Below are positions 48,113-55,602 of a DNA stretch of 64,000 nt, in pieces. The position numbers and the translations under genes are program-made. The stretch spans positions 1 through 64,000 of the forward strand of contig NZ_JOCF01000047.1 of assembly GCF_000720635.1 (NCBI RefSeq), given 5' to 3'. The notes under the pieces were generated by a model that ran no database searches, had not been told where the DNA came from, and saw only the letters and a list, made by a program, of their open reading frames with translations. This DNA is from Streptomyces sp. NRRL WC-3742 (GTDB lineage Bacteria; Actinomycetota; Actinomycetes; Streptomycetales; Streptomycetaceae). Position 1 is the stretch's first letter, and the number at the start of each line of letters is the position of its first letter.

Positions 48113-49653
48113 GTGGCGTCCTTGTCCCGGGCGGCGTCGCGAACCGGGCCGCCCTCGGTCTCGTCCTCGGACGGCGGAGCCGGCGGGGCCAGTGGCAGCG
48201 TCAGGGTGAACACCGCGCCGACCTCCCCGTTGGCCGCAGTGATCGTGCCCCCGTGGATCTGCGCGTTGGCCATCGCGATCGACAGCCCCAGTCCGCTGCC
48301 CTCGGAGCGGGCCCGCCCCCGGTCGGCCTTGTAGAAGCGGTCGAAGACGTGCGGCAGCACGTCCTCGGGGATGCCGGGGCCGCTGTCGGAGACCTCGACC
48401 ACCACCGAGTCCCCGGTCTGCCGGACCTTGACGCGCACCGGCGAGCCGCCGTGCTTGAGGGCGTTGCCGATCAGGTTGGCGAAGACCACGTCGAGCCTGC
48501 GCGGGTCGACGACGGCCAGGATGCCGCGCGGGGCGTCCAGTTCGACGGCGTCGTACCAGGCCCGGCCGTCGATGCAGGACATGATCAGGTCGGCCATGTC
48601 CACCTCGTCGGCGACGAGCTTCGCGGTGCCGGCGTCGAAGCGGGTGACCTCCATGAGGTTCTCCACCAGGTCGGACAGCCGCCTGGTCTCGCTCACCACG
48701 AGCCGTACGGCCGGCTCGATCATGGGGTCGAGGGACTCGGCCTCGTCCTCCAGGATGTCGGTGACGGCGGTCATCGCGGTCAGCGGGGTGCGCAGCTCGT
48801 GCGACATGTCGGCGACGAACCGCCGGCTCTGCGCCTCGCGTGCGCTCAGCTCCTCCACCTGCTCGTGCAGTGCTTCCGCCGTCCGGTTGAACGTCCGTGC
48901 CAGGTCGGCGAGTTCGTCGGCGCCGTCGACCTCGAGCCGGGTGTCCAGTCGCCCCTCGCCGAGCTTGCGGGCGGCGTCGCCGAGCCGCTTGACCGGCCGC
49001 AGCACGGTGGCGGAGGCGGCCTGGGCGAGCAGCGCGGAGCCGATCAGGGCGAGCAGGGTGGCGATGGACAGCGACCAGCCCAGCGTGTTGAGGTCGGCCC
49101 GCTCGTTCTCCAGCGACTTGAACATGTACGCCGTCGGGCCGTTCGGCATCACCTTGCTGCCGCCGATCAGGAACGGCCGACCCTCCAGGTTCTGTCGCTG
49201 CCAGTACAGGTGGTACCGGTACGGGTTGCTGTCGGTGACCTCGCGCGGCTTGGCGACGGTGGACTGCAGCGGCGCCGGGACGTCGGCGAGGGTGAAGTGC
49301 GCCGGGTCGGAGGAGGCCGAGCACTCCGGGTGTTCCGGGTCCGTCACCACCACCTCGTAGCTCAGGCCGGAGCTGGCCACGCCGGAGGCGAGCCCGGCGA
49401 GGTCCTGGCAGGTCGCGTTCAGCGGCATCGTGGAGACGCTGCGGCTGAGCGAGACGCGGAAGTCGTTGAGCGCCGTGTCCTGGGCGCGCTTGAGCACCGC
49501 GTCGCGGTTCAGCCAGTACGCGATGCCGGAGGCCGAGACGGCGGCGAGCAGCGCGACCGCCGCGAACACCGCGATCAGCCTCACCCGCAGCGAGCGCAGC
49601 TGGCGCCACGAAACGGCCGGTATGCGCCGGGTGGTCGTCTGGTGGTCAGTCAC
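48109..49653 (-). CDS. afsQ2: Sensor histidine kinase AfsQ2
   Basis: AfsQ2 senses an unknown signal and phosphorylates AfsQ1, a pair known to affect antibiotic production and nitrogen metabolism in Streptomyces. The 514 residues contain TM1 (about 24-47), an extracytoplasmic domain (about 50-190, with Cys near 82 and 111), TM2 (about 193-213), HAMP (about 214-265), HisKA with FVADMSHELRTPL (His285), and HATPase_c with NLIGNALKHGG, DSGPGIPED and SGLGLSIAMANAQIHGG. GTG 49653 begins the frame. It follows afsQ1 after 106 bp containing a tandem repeat. Confidence 0.92.
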   Translation of the reverse strand: MTDHQTTTRRIPAVSWRQLRSLRVRLIAVFAAVALLAAVSASGIAYWLNRDAVLKRAQDTALNDFRVSLSRSVSTMPLNATCQDLAGLASGVASSGLSYEVVVTDPEHPECSASSDPAHFTLADVPAPLQSTVAKPREVTDSNPYRYHLYWQRQNLEGRPFLIGGSKVMPNGPTAYMFKSLENERADLNTLGWSLSIATLLALIGSALLAQAASATVLRPVKRLGDAARKLGEGRLDTRLEVDGADELADLARTFNRTAEALHEQVEELSAREAQSRRFVADMSHELRTPLTAMTAVTDILEDEAESLDPMIEPAVRLVVSETRRLSDLVENLMEVTRFDAGTAKLVADEVDMADLIMSCIDGRAWYDAVELDAPRGILAVVDPRRLDVVFANLIGNALKHGGSPVRVKVRQTGDSVVVEVSDSGPGIPEDVLPHVFDRFYKADRGRARSEGSGLGLSIAMANAQIHGGTITAANGEVGAVFTLTLPLAPPAPPSEDETEGGPVRDAARDKDAT

Positions 49654-49668
49654 GTGAGCCTGTCGTCG

Positions 49669-49695
49669 TACGGGAGATACGGGAGATACGGGAGT
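49669..49695. repeat. Three tandem 9-bp TACGGGAGA units
   Basis: Two exact copies and one final-base variant lie between afsQ1 and afsQ2 (inside the operon). Similar G-rich tracts follow. This is a possible slippage-prone spacer that would change the distance between the two genes. Confidence 0.75.
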
Positions 49696-49759
49696 TGGGG
49701 ACGTTGGGGGAGCTACGGGGGTTGAGGGACCCGAGCGGGTCCGGCAGGGGGATGGGGGC

Positions 49760-50437
49760 TCAGGCCGGAGGGTCCAGCCGGTAGCCCACCCCGCGCACGG
49801 TGCGGATCAGCGTCGGCGCCGACGGCACGTCCTCGACCTTGGCCCGCAGCCGCTGCACGCAGGCGTCCACCAGCCGGGAGTCGCCCAGGTAGTCGTGCTC
49901 CCAGACCAGCCGCAGCAGCTGCTGGCGCGAGAGCGCCTGGCCGGGCCGGCGGCTGAGCTCCAGCAGCAGCCGCAGCTCGGTCGGGGTGAGCTGGAGGTCC
50001 TGGCCGTCCTTGGTGACGGTCATCGCCGCGCGGTCGATGACCACGGTCCCGTACGCGGAGGAGTCCGAGCTCTCCCGCTCGCCGCGCCGCAGCACGGCGC
50101 GGATGCGCGCGTCCAGCACGCGGGGCTGCACCGGTTTGACCACGTAGTCGTCGGCGCCGGACTCCAGGCCCACCACCACGTCGATGTCGTCGGAGCGGGC
50201 GGTGAGCAGGATGATCGGCAGCTGGTCGGTGCGGCGGATGCGTCGGCACACCTCGAAGCCGTCGATTCCGGGCAGCATGACGTCGAGCACGATCAGGTCG
50301 GGCCGTTGCTCCTTGAAGAGTTTCAGACCGTCCTCACCGGAGGCGGCGGTGGCCACGCGGTGGCCCTGGCGGGTGAGGGCGAGTTCGAGGCCGGTCCGGA
50401 TGGCGTCGTCGTCCTCGATCAGTAGGAGGAAAGGCAC
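49760..50437 (-). CDS. afsQ1: Response regulator AfsQ1
   Basis: AfsQ1 is an OmpR/PhoB-type regulator. The 225-residue form from GTG 50437 opens PFLLLIEDDDAI and has the phosphorylation site at Asp52 (LDVMLPGIDG), LLTARSDD and the KPVQP loop. The C-terminal winged HTH follows with LTPTELRLLLELSRRPGQAL and DACVQRLRAKVED. GTG 50437 lies 7 nt after a CAAAAT box, so it is probably leaderless; the longer frame to 50488 adds unrelated residues. It is divergent from sigQ, with an AfsQ1-type binding site between them. Confidence 0.94.
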   Translation of the reverse strand: MPFLLLIEDDDAIRTGLELALTRQGHRVATAASGEDGLKLFKEQRPDLIVLDVMLPGIDGFEVCRRIRRTDQLPIILLTARSDDIDVVVGLESGADDYVVKPVQPRVLDARIRAVLRRGERESSDSSAYGTVVIDRAAMTVTKDGQDLQLTPTELRLLLELSRRPGQALSRQQLLRLVWEHDYLGDSRLVDACVQRLRAKVEDVPSAPTLIRTVRGVGYRLDPPA

Positions 50438-50566
50438 GGCCCCATTTTGGCCCACCGGCCGCGCCGAATCACCCCCCGGACCGGTCACCGCCCGTTCGGG
50501 AACCGGAAGGAGTGCCCCCGGCGTCCGGTACGGAGGAGGGCGGACCGGGACGAAGGGCCCACCCCT

Positions 50567-50582
50567 GTGACACCCCTGTGAC
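50567..50582. promoter_or_regulatory. AfsQ1 box GTGAC-N6-GTGAC
   Basis: GTGAC at 50567-50571 and 50578-50582, separated by ACCCCT, fits the described AfsQ1 consensus GTnAC-N6-GTnAC. It lies 130 bp from the afsQ1 start and 124 bp from the sigQ start, on the face expected for control of sigQ. The site is made of an 11-bp direct repeat ACCCCTGTGAC. Confidence 0.8.
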
Positions 50583-50706
50583 AGTCGGCGGACAGCGCCA
50601 TCACAACCGCCGGGCAGGATTTTCCATGTCGCCGCAGGACAGCGGGCCCCAGGGCCGGCTGGAGGGCGGCAACCGGAACCGCTCGTACCGACCCAGGGGG
50701 CGCACG

Positions 50707-51684
50707 ATGAACGCCATGCTTCAGACCCGGACCAACCCGGCTGTCCGCACCGCGCGTTCGTCAGCCACCGCCCCCCGGACCCGCTACGAGGTCAGGACCG
50801 ACGAGAACTCCGGTGCCGTGACCGTACGGGGGTGCGCGCACAGCACCGGTGGAAACCCTGCCGCACGCCGGGTGAGCGGCGGCGGCAGGACGGGGGAGCT
50901 GTACGGGATCGGCCGGACGGGGAGTGCGGCCGACTCCGCCAACACCCTCACGCTGCGGGGGATCCTCCCCGTCCGCGTCGAGGGCAAGGACGCCCTGGGG
51001 GGTAACCGGGGGAACAGCGGTCTGCGGACGGTCGGCTCGGGGGAGCCGGCCGGCCGCGAGGCCGCAGGTGCGACGCTGCTGCGGCTGAACCCCGCGGCGG
51101 CCCGTACCGGCCAGGCGGGACAGGGAGACGCGCAGGGGGAGCACCCGGCCGTCGCGGAGGACCACATCACGGAGTTCACCGCGTACGTGCGCGAGCGCCG
51201 CGCCTCCCTGTACGCCACGGCGTACCACCTCACCGGTGACCGCTACGAGGCCGAGGACCTGCTGCAGAGCGCGCTCTTCAGCACCTACCGCGCCTGGGGC
51301 CGGATCACCGACAAGGCCGCGGTCGGGGGCTACCTGCGCCGCACCATGACCAACCTGCACATCTCCGCCTGGCGGCGCCGCAAGGTCAACGAGTACCCGA
51401 CCGAGGAGCTGCCGGAGACGGCCGGCGACACCGACGCGATGGGCGGCACCGAGCTGCGCACCGTGCTCTGGCAGGCGCTGGCGAAGCTGCCGGAGAACCA
51501 GCGGACCATGCTGGTGCTGCGGTACTACGAGGGCAAGACCGACCCGGAGATCGCCGACGTGCTGGGGATCAGCGTCGGCACGGTCAAGAGCAGCATCTGG
51601 CGTGCGCTGCGCCGCCTGCGCGAGGACGAGCACCTGAACAAGTCGGGCGACACCGTCCGGGCGTTCGGCGAGCTGGTCGCGTAG
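50707..51684 (+). CDS. sigQ: SigE-family RNA polymerase sigma factor SigQ
   Basis: The 325-residue protein has a C-terminal ECF sigma factor. Region 2 is about 157-235 (TEFTAYVRERRASLYATAYHLTGD, EAEDLLQSALFSTYRAWGRI, GYLRRTMTNLHISAWRRRK) and region 4 about 256-310 (LPENQRTMLVLRYYEGKTDPEIADVLGISVGTVKS). About 150 residues before region 2 have no recognisable domain. ATG 50707 has AGGGGG 7 nt upstream. It is the divergent partner of afsQ1; in S. coelicolor SigQ counteracts AfsQ1-dependent antibiotic production. The product is best called SigQ-like. Confidence 0.9.
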   Translation: MNAMLQTRTNPAVRTARSSATAPRTRYEVRTDENSGAVTVRGCAHSTGGNPAARRVSGGGRTGELYGIGRTGSAADSANTLTLRGILPVRVEGKDALGGNRGNSGLRTVGSGEPAGREAAGATLLRLNPAAARTGQAGQGDAQGEHPAVAEDHITEFTAYVRERRASLYATAYHLTGDRYEAEDLLQSALFSTYRAWGRITDKAAVGGYLRRTMTNLHISAWRRRKVNEYPTEELPETAGDTDAMGGTELRTVLWQALAKLPENQRTMLVLRYYEGKTDPEIADVLGISVGTVKSSIWRALRRLREDEHLNKSGDTVRAFGELVA

Positions 51685-51787
51685 CGGCGCCGCGATGGAC
51701 TCCCGTCGGGGGACGGGAACGGACGGTCACGGTCCGGGGGTCGGCTCGGGGGAGCGGCCCGTGGGGGAGCCGAGGATCGTTCGAGGG

Positions 51788-51826
51788 CGACGGGCCCGGT
51801 GCGGGGGAGACGCACCGGGCCCGTCG
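51788..51826. terminator. 16-bp stem hairpin between sigQ and uridine kinase gene
   Basis: Arms 51788-51803 and 51811-51826 are perfect inverted copies around a 7-nt loop, between two convergent genes. Confidence 0.85.
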
Positions 51827-51861
51827 TCGTAACGTCGTACGAGCGGCTCAGACGGTGGCGA

Positions 51862-52500
51862 TCAGACGGTGGTGAAGCGCCCGGACCAGGCCGCCGCGGC
51901 GATCCGCCGCTCGGCCTCGGGGCCGGCGCACGGGTACGAGCCGAGCGCCACCTGCCGCCCGACGATCGAGCGCTCGGCCCGCATCAGCCGCGCGCCCCGG
52001 CGCAGCAGCACGGGCAGCGACTTGCGCCCCTCCCGGACGTCCCGGCGCAGCCGGCGCCAGGCCGTGGTGAGCGCGCCGTTGCGCAGGCACAGGGCGTCGC
52101 CGAGCAGCCCCTGGGCCTCGCACTCGGCGACGATCTCGGCGGCGAAGATGCCCTCGGCGATGAACGCGCCCGCCTCGCCGAGTTCCAGGACGTGGGTGTC
52201 GACGCGGCCGTTGTCCGGGATCGAGTACACCGGCACCTCGGCGCGCCCGTGCTCGTGCAGCGCGCGGATGGCGGCGAGCGCCTGGTCGCGGTGCCAGGCG
52301 AGCGGGGTGTCCCAGTCGACGGCGCCGTCAGGCAGCCGGGGGAGGGTCGGGTCGTCGCCGTCCTTGTAGAAGTCGTCGAGCTGGAGGACCGGCAGGCCGC
52401 TGCGCTCGGCGAGGGAGGACTTCCCCGATCCGGACGGCCCGGAGATCAGGATCACCCGGGCGTGGGAGGTCGGTGCGGGGTTCATGGGGGAGTCACTCAC
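51862..52500 (-). CDS. Uridine kinase-like P-loop kinase
   Basis: The 212-residue protein has the P-loop LISGPSGSGKSSLAERSG (about 19-36), the DDFYKDGDDPTLPRLPD substrate region, VPVYSIPDN and FIAEGIFAAEIVAEC. These are uridine kinase/phosphoribulokinase family features, so it probably phosphorylates uridine or cytidine. GTG 52500 lies about 8 nt after a CAGACT box (leaderless); the ATG at 52485 is also possible. It is the only salvage kinase seen in the window and has no copy of the CTACGCGCGTAG site. Confidence 0.8.
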   Translation of the reverse strand: MSDSPMNPAPTSHARVILISGPSGSGKSSLAERSGLPVLQLDDFYKDGDDPTLPRLPDGAVDWDTPLAWHRDQALAAIRALHEHGRAEVPVYSIPDNGRVDTHVLELGEAGAFIAEGIFAAEIVAECEAQGLLGDALCLRNGALTTAWRRLRRDVREGRKSLPVLLRRGARLMRAERSIVGRQVALGSYPCAGPEAERRIAAAAWSGRFTTV

Positions 52501-52546
52501 GGGACACCAGTCTGACGCATCCCGGCCGGTTACCGAAACCGGTCGG

Positions 52547-52957
52547 TCAGACCTTTCCGACGGCGTCCGGACCGGCCAGGGCGAGGTGCAGCATCGACAG
52601 GTAGCGGCTGTCGACCTGGAGGTAGACCGTCCGGCCGCCCAGGGGCGGTTCGTAGCCGGTGGCGGCCCAGTCCTGGCTGTGCCAGGTGTCGGGCTCGGGC
52701 TCGTGGAAGGTGCCGCCGACGGGCAGGTCGACGTGACCGAGCGCACGGGAGCCGAAGGTGACCGTGCGCGAACCCGGGGTGATGTGCAGCTTCCCGTTGA
52801 CGTAGGCGCGTTGCCAGCCGGGCCGCTCGGACCGGGCCGAGCACGGGATCCGTACGGGCCGGCCGGCGTCCAGGCGCCTGCGGGTGCGGGAGACGTGCCA
52901 GCGGCGGATGAACCCGTCCGTGAGCAACGGCATCAGCTCGGCGATCAACTCTCCCAC
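52547..52957 (-). CDS. Hypothetical protein
   Basis: The 136-residue protein is predicted from GTG 52957 with GAGGGGG 5 nt upstream. It shows VGELIAELMPLLTDGFIRRW, then RIPCSARSERPGWQRAYVNGKLHITPGSRTVTF, a compact beta-rich region with no membrane helix beyond a weak N-terminal amphipathic stretch. The longer upstream frame encodes a repeat-derived ERGTERGTERGG and lacks conserved residues. I do not recognise the family. It lies 46 bp upstream of the uridine kinase gene on the same strand and may share its transcript. Confidence 0.65.
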   Translation of the reverse strand: MGELIAELMPLLTDGFIRRWHVSRTRRRLDAGRPVRIPCSARSERPGWQRAYVNGKLHITPGSRTVTFGSRALGHVDLPVGGTFHEPEPDTWHSQDWAATGYEPPLGGRTVYLQVDSRYLSMLHLALAGPDAVGKV

Positions 52958-52963
52958 GGCGCC

Positions 52964-52997
52964 CCCTCGTTCGGTCCCTCGTTCGGTCCCTCGTTCG
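52964..52997. repeat. Tandem 12-bp CCCTCGTTCGGT repeat
   Basis: Two full copies and a 10-bp third occupy 52964-52997, immediately upstream of the start of the minus-strand hypothetical gene, where they include its RBS-distal leader. Confidence 0.8.
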
Positions 52998-53099
52998 TCC
53001 GGGTGAAGGTCCCGGTGAACGTCCCGGTACGAAGGATTGTGCGCCGTGCGCGCCCGCCCCGGGGATCGCCGAAAGTCGAGGGGTACGCCGACGAAAGTC

Positions 53100-53138
53100 G
53101 ACGGACCCGCACCTGGGGGGGATAGGTGCGGGTCCGTC
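53100..53138 (-). terminator. 15-bp stem hairpin ending the deoC-ald operon
   Basis: Arms at 53100-53114 and 53124-53138 pair perfectly around a G-rich loop, 86 bp past the stop of the last ALDH-like gene on the minus strand. Confidence 0.8.
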
Positions 53139-53223
53139 TCATGACCGCCCGGGCCCTGGGGGGGAGAGGGCACTGGGGACGGCCAGTCTGTGGAGTTGTG
53201 ACTCAATCCGGTGGGGACGGAGG

Positions 53224-54126
53224 TCAGATCCCCATCGGGTGCCAGACCGTCTTCGTCTCCAGGAACGAGAGTAGCCGGTCCGTACCGGGCGCATCCGTCC
53301 AGTCCCGGGCGAACGGGTCCAGCTCCGGACGGATTACCCGCTTGAGGGTATCCGCGGCGGCGGCCTCCAGGGCGGGCGCCGCGCCGGGGCCGTCCTCGGC
53401 GATCGCGCCGGCGAGGTCCAGTGCGTTGACGTCCTGGTGCGAGGCCAGGGTCGGCGCGATGTCGGCCGTGCGGCCCGAGATGATGTTGACCACGCCGCCC
53501 GGGACGTCCGAGGTGGCCAGCACCTCGCCCAGCGACAGCGCGGGCAGCGGGGCGTCCGCGGCGGCCGCGACCACGACCGTGTTGCCGGTGGCGATCGCCG
53601 GGGCGATCACCGAGACCAGGCCGAGCAGCGAGTGCCCGTACCCGGCCTGCGGGGCGACGATCCCGACCACGCCGGTCGGCTCCGGGGTGGAGAGGTTGAA
53701 GTACGGGCCGGCGACCGGGTTGGCGCCGCCCGCGATCTGGGCGACCTTGTCGGTCCAGCCCGCGTACCAGACCCAGCGGTCGATCGCGGCGTCCACCAGC
53801 GCGGCGGCCTTCTTCGGGCCGATGCCCTCGGAGAGGGCCACCTCGGCGGCGAACTGCTCGCGGCGGCCCTGGAGCATCTCGGCGACGCGGTACAGCACCT
53901 GGCCGCGGTTGTAGGCGGTGGTGCCGGCCCAGCCCTTGACCGCCTTGCGGGCGGCCACGACGGCGTCACGGGCGTCCTTGCGGGTGCCCAGCGGGGCGTT
54001 GGCGAGCCACTGGCCCTTGGAGTCGGTCACCTCGTACACCCGCCCGCTCTCGGAGCGCGGGAACTTCCCGCCGACGTACAGCTTGTAGGTCTTGAGGACC
54101 TCGAGACGCGTTGCTACATCAGACAT
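53224..54126 (-). CDS. Aldehyde dehydrogenase-like protein lacking catalytic residues
   Basis: The 300-residue protein aligns with the N-terminal cofactor half of aldehyde dehydrogenases: KLYVGGKFPRSESGRVYEV, AYNRGQVLYRVAEML, WVWYAGWTDKVAQI, VGIVAPQAGYGHSLLGLVSV and GGVVNIISGRTADI. It ends after a short replacement segment. The LELGG motif with the catalytic Glu and the catalytic Cys loop are both absent, so it cannot be an ordinary ALDH. Its ATG overlaps the end of the full-length ALDH gene by 8 bp (GGAGG upstream). It may be a pseudoenzyme subunit or regulator of that enzyme, which is inference. Confidence 0.85.
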   Translation of the reverse strand: MSDVATRLEVLKTYKLYVGGKFPRSESGRVYEVTDSKGQWLANAPLGTRKDARDAVVAARKAVKGWAGTTAYNRGQVLYRVAEMLQGRREQFAAEVALSEGIGPKKAAALVDAAIDRWVWYAGWTDKVAQIAGGANPVAGPYFNLSTPEPTGVVGIVAPQAGYGHSLLGLVSVIAPAIATGNTVVVAAAADAPLPALSLGEVLATSDVPGGVVNIISGRTADIAPTLASHQDVNALDLAGAIAEDGPGAAPALEAAAADTLKRVIRPELDPFARDWTDAPGTDRLLSFLETKTVWHPMGI

Positions 54127-55597
54127 CGAGGTAAGCCTCCAGACCGTGGCGGCCACCTTCGCGGCCGTAACCCGACTCCTTGTAGCCGCCGAACGGCGAG
54201 GTCGGGTCGAACTTGTTGAAGGTGTTGGCCCAGACCACGCCGGCCTTGAGCTGGTTCGCCATCCAGAGGATGCGCGAGCCCTTCTCCGTCCAGATGCCGG
54301 CGGAGAGGCCGTACGGGGTGTTGTTGGCCTTCTCCACGGCCTCCGCGGGGGTGCGGAAGGTCAGGACGGAGAGCACCGGGCCGAAGATCTCCTCCTGGGC
54401 GATCCGGTGGGCCTGGCTGACGCCGGTGAACAGGGTCGGCTTGAACCAGAAGCCGGTGCCCGGGAGTTCGCAGGCGGGGGACCAGCGCTCGGCGCCCTCG
54501 GCCTCGCCGGCCTCGGTCAGCGCGGTGATCCGGGCCAGCTGCTCGGCGGAGTTGATGGCGCCGATGTCGGTGTTCTTGTCCAGCGGGTCGCCGACGCGCA
54601 GGGTGCCCATGCGGCGCTTGAGGGCGTCCAGCAGCTCGTCCTGGATCGACTCCTGGACCAGCAGGCGCGAGCCCGCGCAGCAGACGTGGCCCTGGTTGAA
54701 GAAGATGCCGTTGACGATGCCCTCGACGGCCTGGTCGATCGGCGCGTCGTCGAAGACGATGTTGGCGGCCTTGCCGCCCAGCTCCAGCGACAGCTTCTTG
54801 CGGGTGCCGGCCAGCTGCCGGGCGATCGCCCGGCCGACCGGGGTGGAGCCGGTGAAGGCGACCTTGTTGACGTCCGGGTGCGCGGTGAGCGCGGCGCCCG
54901 TGCGGCCGTCACCGGTGACGATGTTGACGACGCCCTTCGGCAGGCCCGCCTGGCGGCAGATCTCGGCGAAGCGCAGGGCGGTCAGCGGGGTGGTCTCGGC
55001 CGGCTTGAGGACGACGGTGTTGCCCGTCGCCAGGGCGGGCGCGATCTTCCACGCCAGCATCAGCAGCGGGAAGTTCCACGGGATGACCTGGCCGGCCACG
55101 CCCAGCGGCTTCGGGTTCGGGCCGAAGCCGGCGTGGTCGAGCTTGTCGGCCCAGCCCGCGTAGTAGAAGAAGTGCGCGGCGACCAGCGGCAGGTCGACGT
55201 CACGGGTCTCGCGGATCGGCTTGCCGTTGTCGATCGACTCCAGCACGGCCAGCTCGCGGCTGCGCTCCTGGACGATCCGGGCGATCCGGAACAGGTACTT
55301 GGCGCGCTCGCTGCCCGGCAGGGCCGACCAGTCGGTGAACGCCTTGCGGGCAGCGGCGACGGCGCGGTCCACGTCCTCGTCGGTGCCCTGGGCGAACTCG
55401 GCGAGCACCTGCTCGGTGGCCGGGTTGACCGTCTTCAGGGACTCGCTGCCGGAGGAGTCGACGAACTCGCCGCCGATGAAGTGGCCGTAGGAGGTGGCGA
55501 TGTCGCCCGCGGCGGCGGGGGACTCGGGGGCCGGGGCGTACTCGAAGAGGCCGGCCTTGCGCACGGGCTCCTCGGTGGTGGTCTTCTTCTTGGCCAT
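54119..55597 (-). CDS. Aldehyde dehydrogenase
   Basis: The 492-residue NAD(P)-dependent enzyme has the complete motif set: GQVIPWNFPLLMLAWK (about 168-183), VVLKPAETTP, the catalytic Glu in SLELGGKAANIVF, FNQGHVCCAGSRL with the catalytic Cys, and EEIFGPVLSVLTF near the C-terminus. A Lys/Thr-rich N-terminal tail precedes the fold. It lies 5 bp after deoC and overlaps the pseudo-ALDH gene. Given that DeoC releases acetaldehyde, oxidising acetaldehyde to acetate is the likely role. ATG 55597 is the first in-frame start after the deoC stop. Confidence 0.92.
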   Translation of the reverse strand: MAKKKTTTEEPVRKAGLFEYAPAPESPAAAGDIATSYGHFIGGEFVDSSGSESLKTVNPATEQVLAEFAQGTDEDVDRAVAAARKAFTDWSALPGSERAKYLFRIARIVQERSRELAVLESIDNGKPIRETRDVDLPLVAAHFFYYAGWADKLDHAGFGPNPKPLGVAGQVIPWNFPLLMLAWKIAPALATGNTVVLKPAETTPLTALRFAEICRQAGLPKGVVNIVTGDGRTGAALTAHPDVNKVAFTGSTPVGRAIARQLAGTRKKLSLELGGKAANIVFDDAPIDQAVEGIVNGIFFNQGHVCCAGSRLLVQESIQDELLDALKRRMGTLRVGDPLDKNTDIGAINSAEQLARITALTEAGEAEGAERWSPACELPGTGFWFKPTLFTGVSQAHRIAQEEIFGPVLSVLTFRTPAEAVEKANNTPYGLSAGIWTEKGSRILWMANQLKAGVVWANTFNKFDPTSPFGGYKESGYGREGGRHGLEAYLDV

Positions 55598-55602
55598 GGT
55601 GA

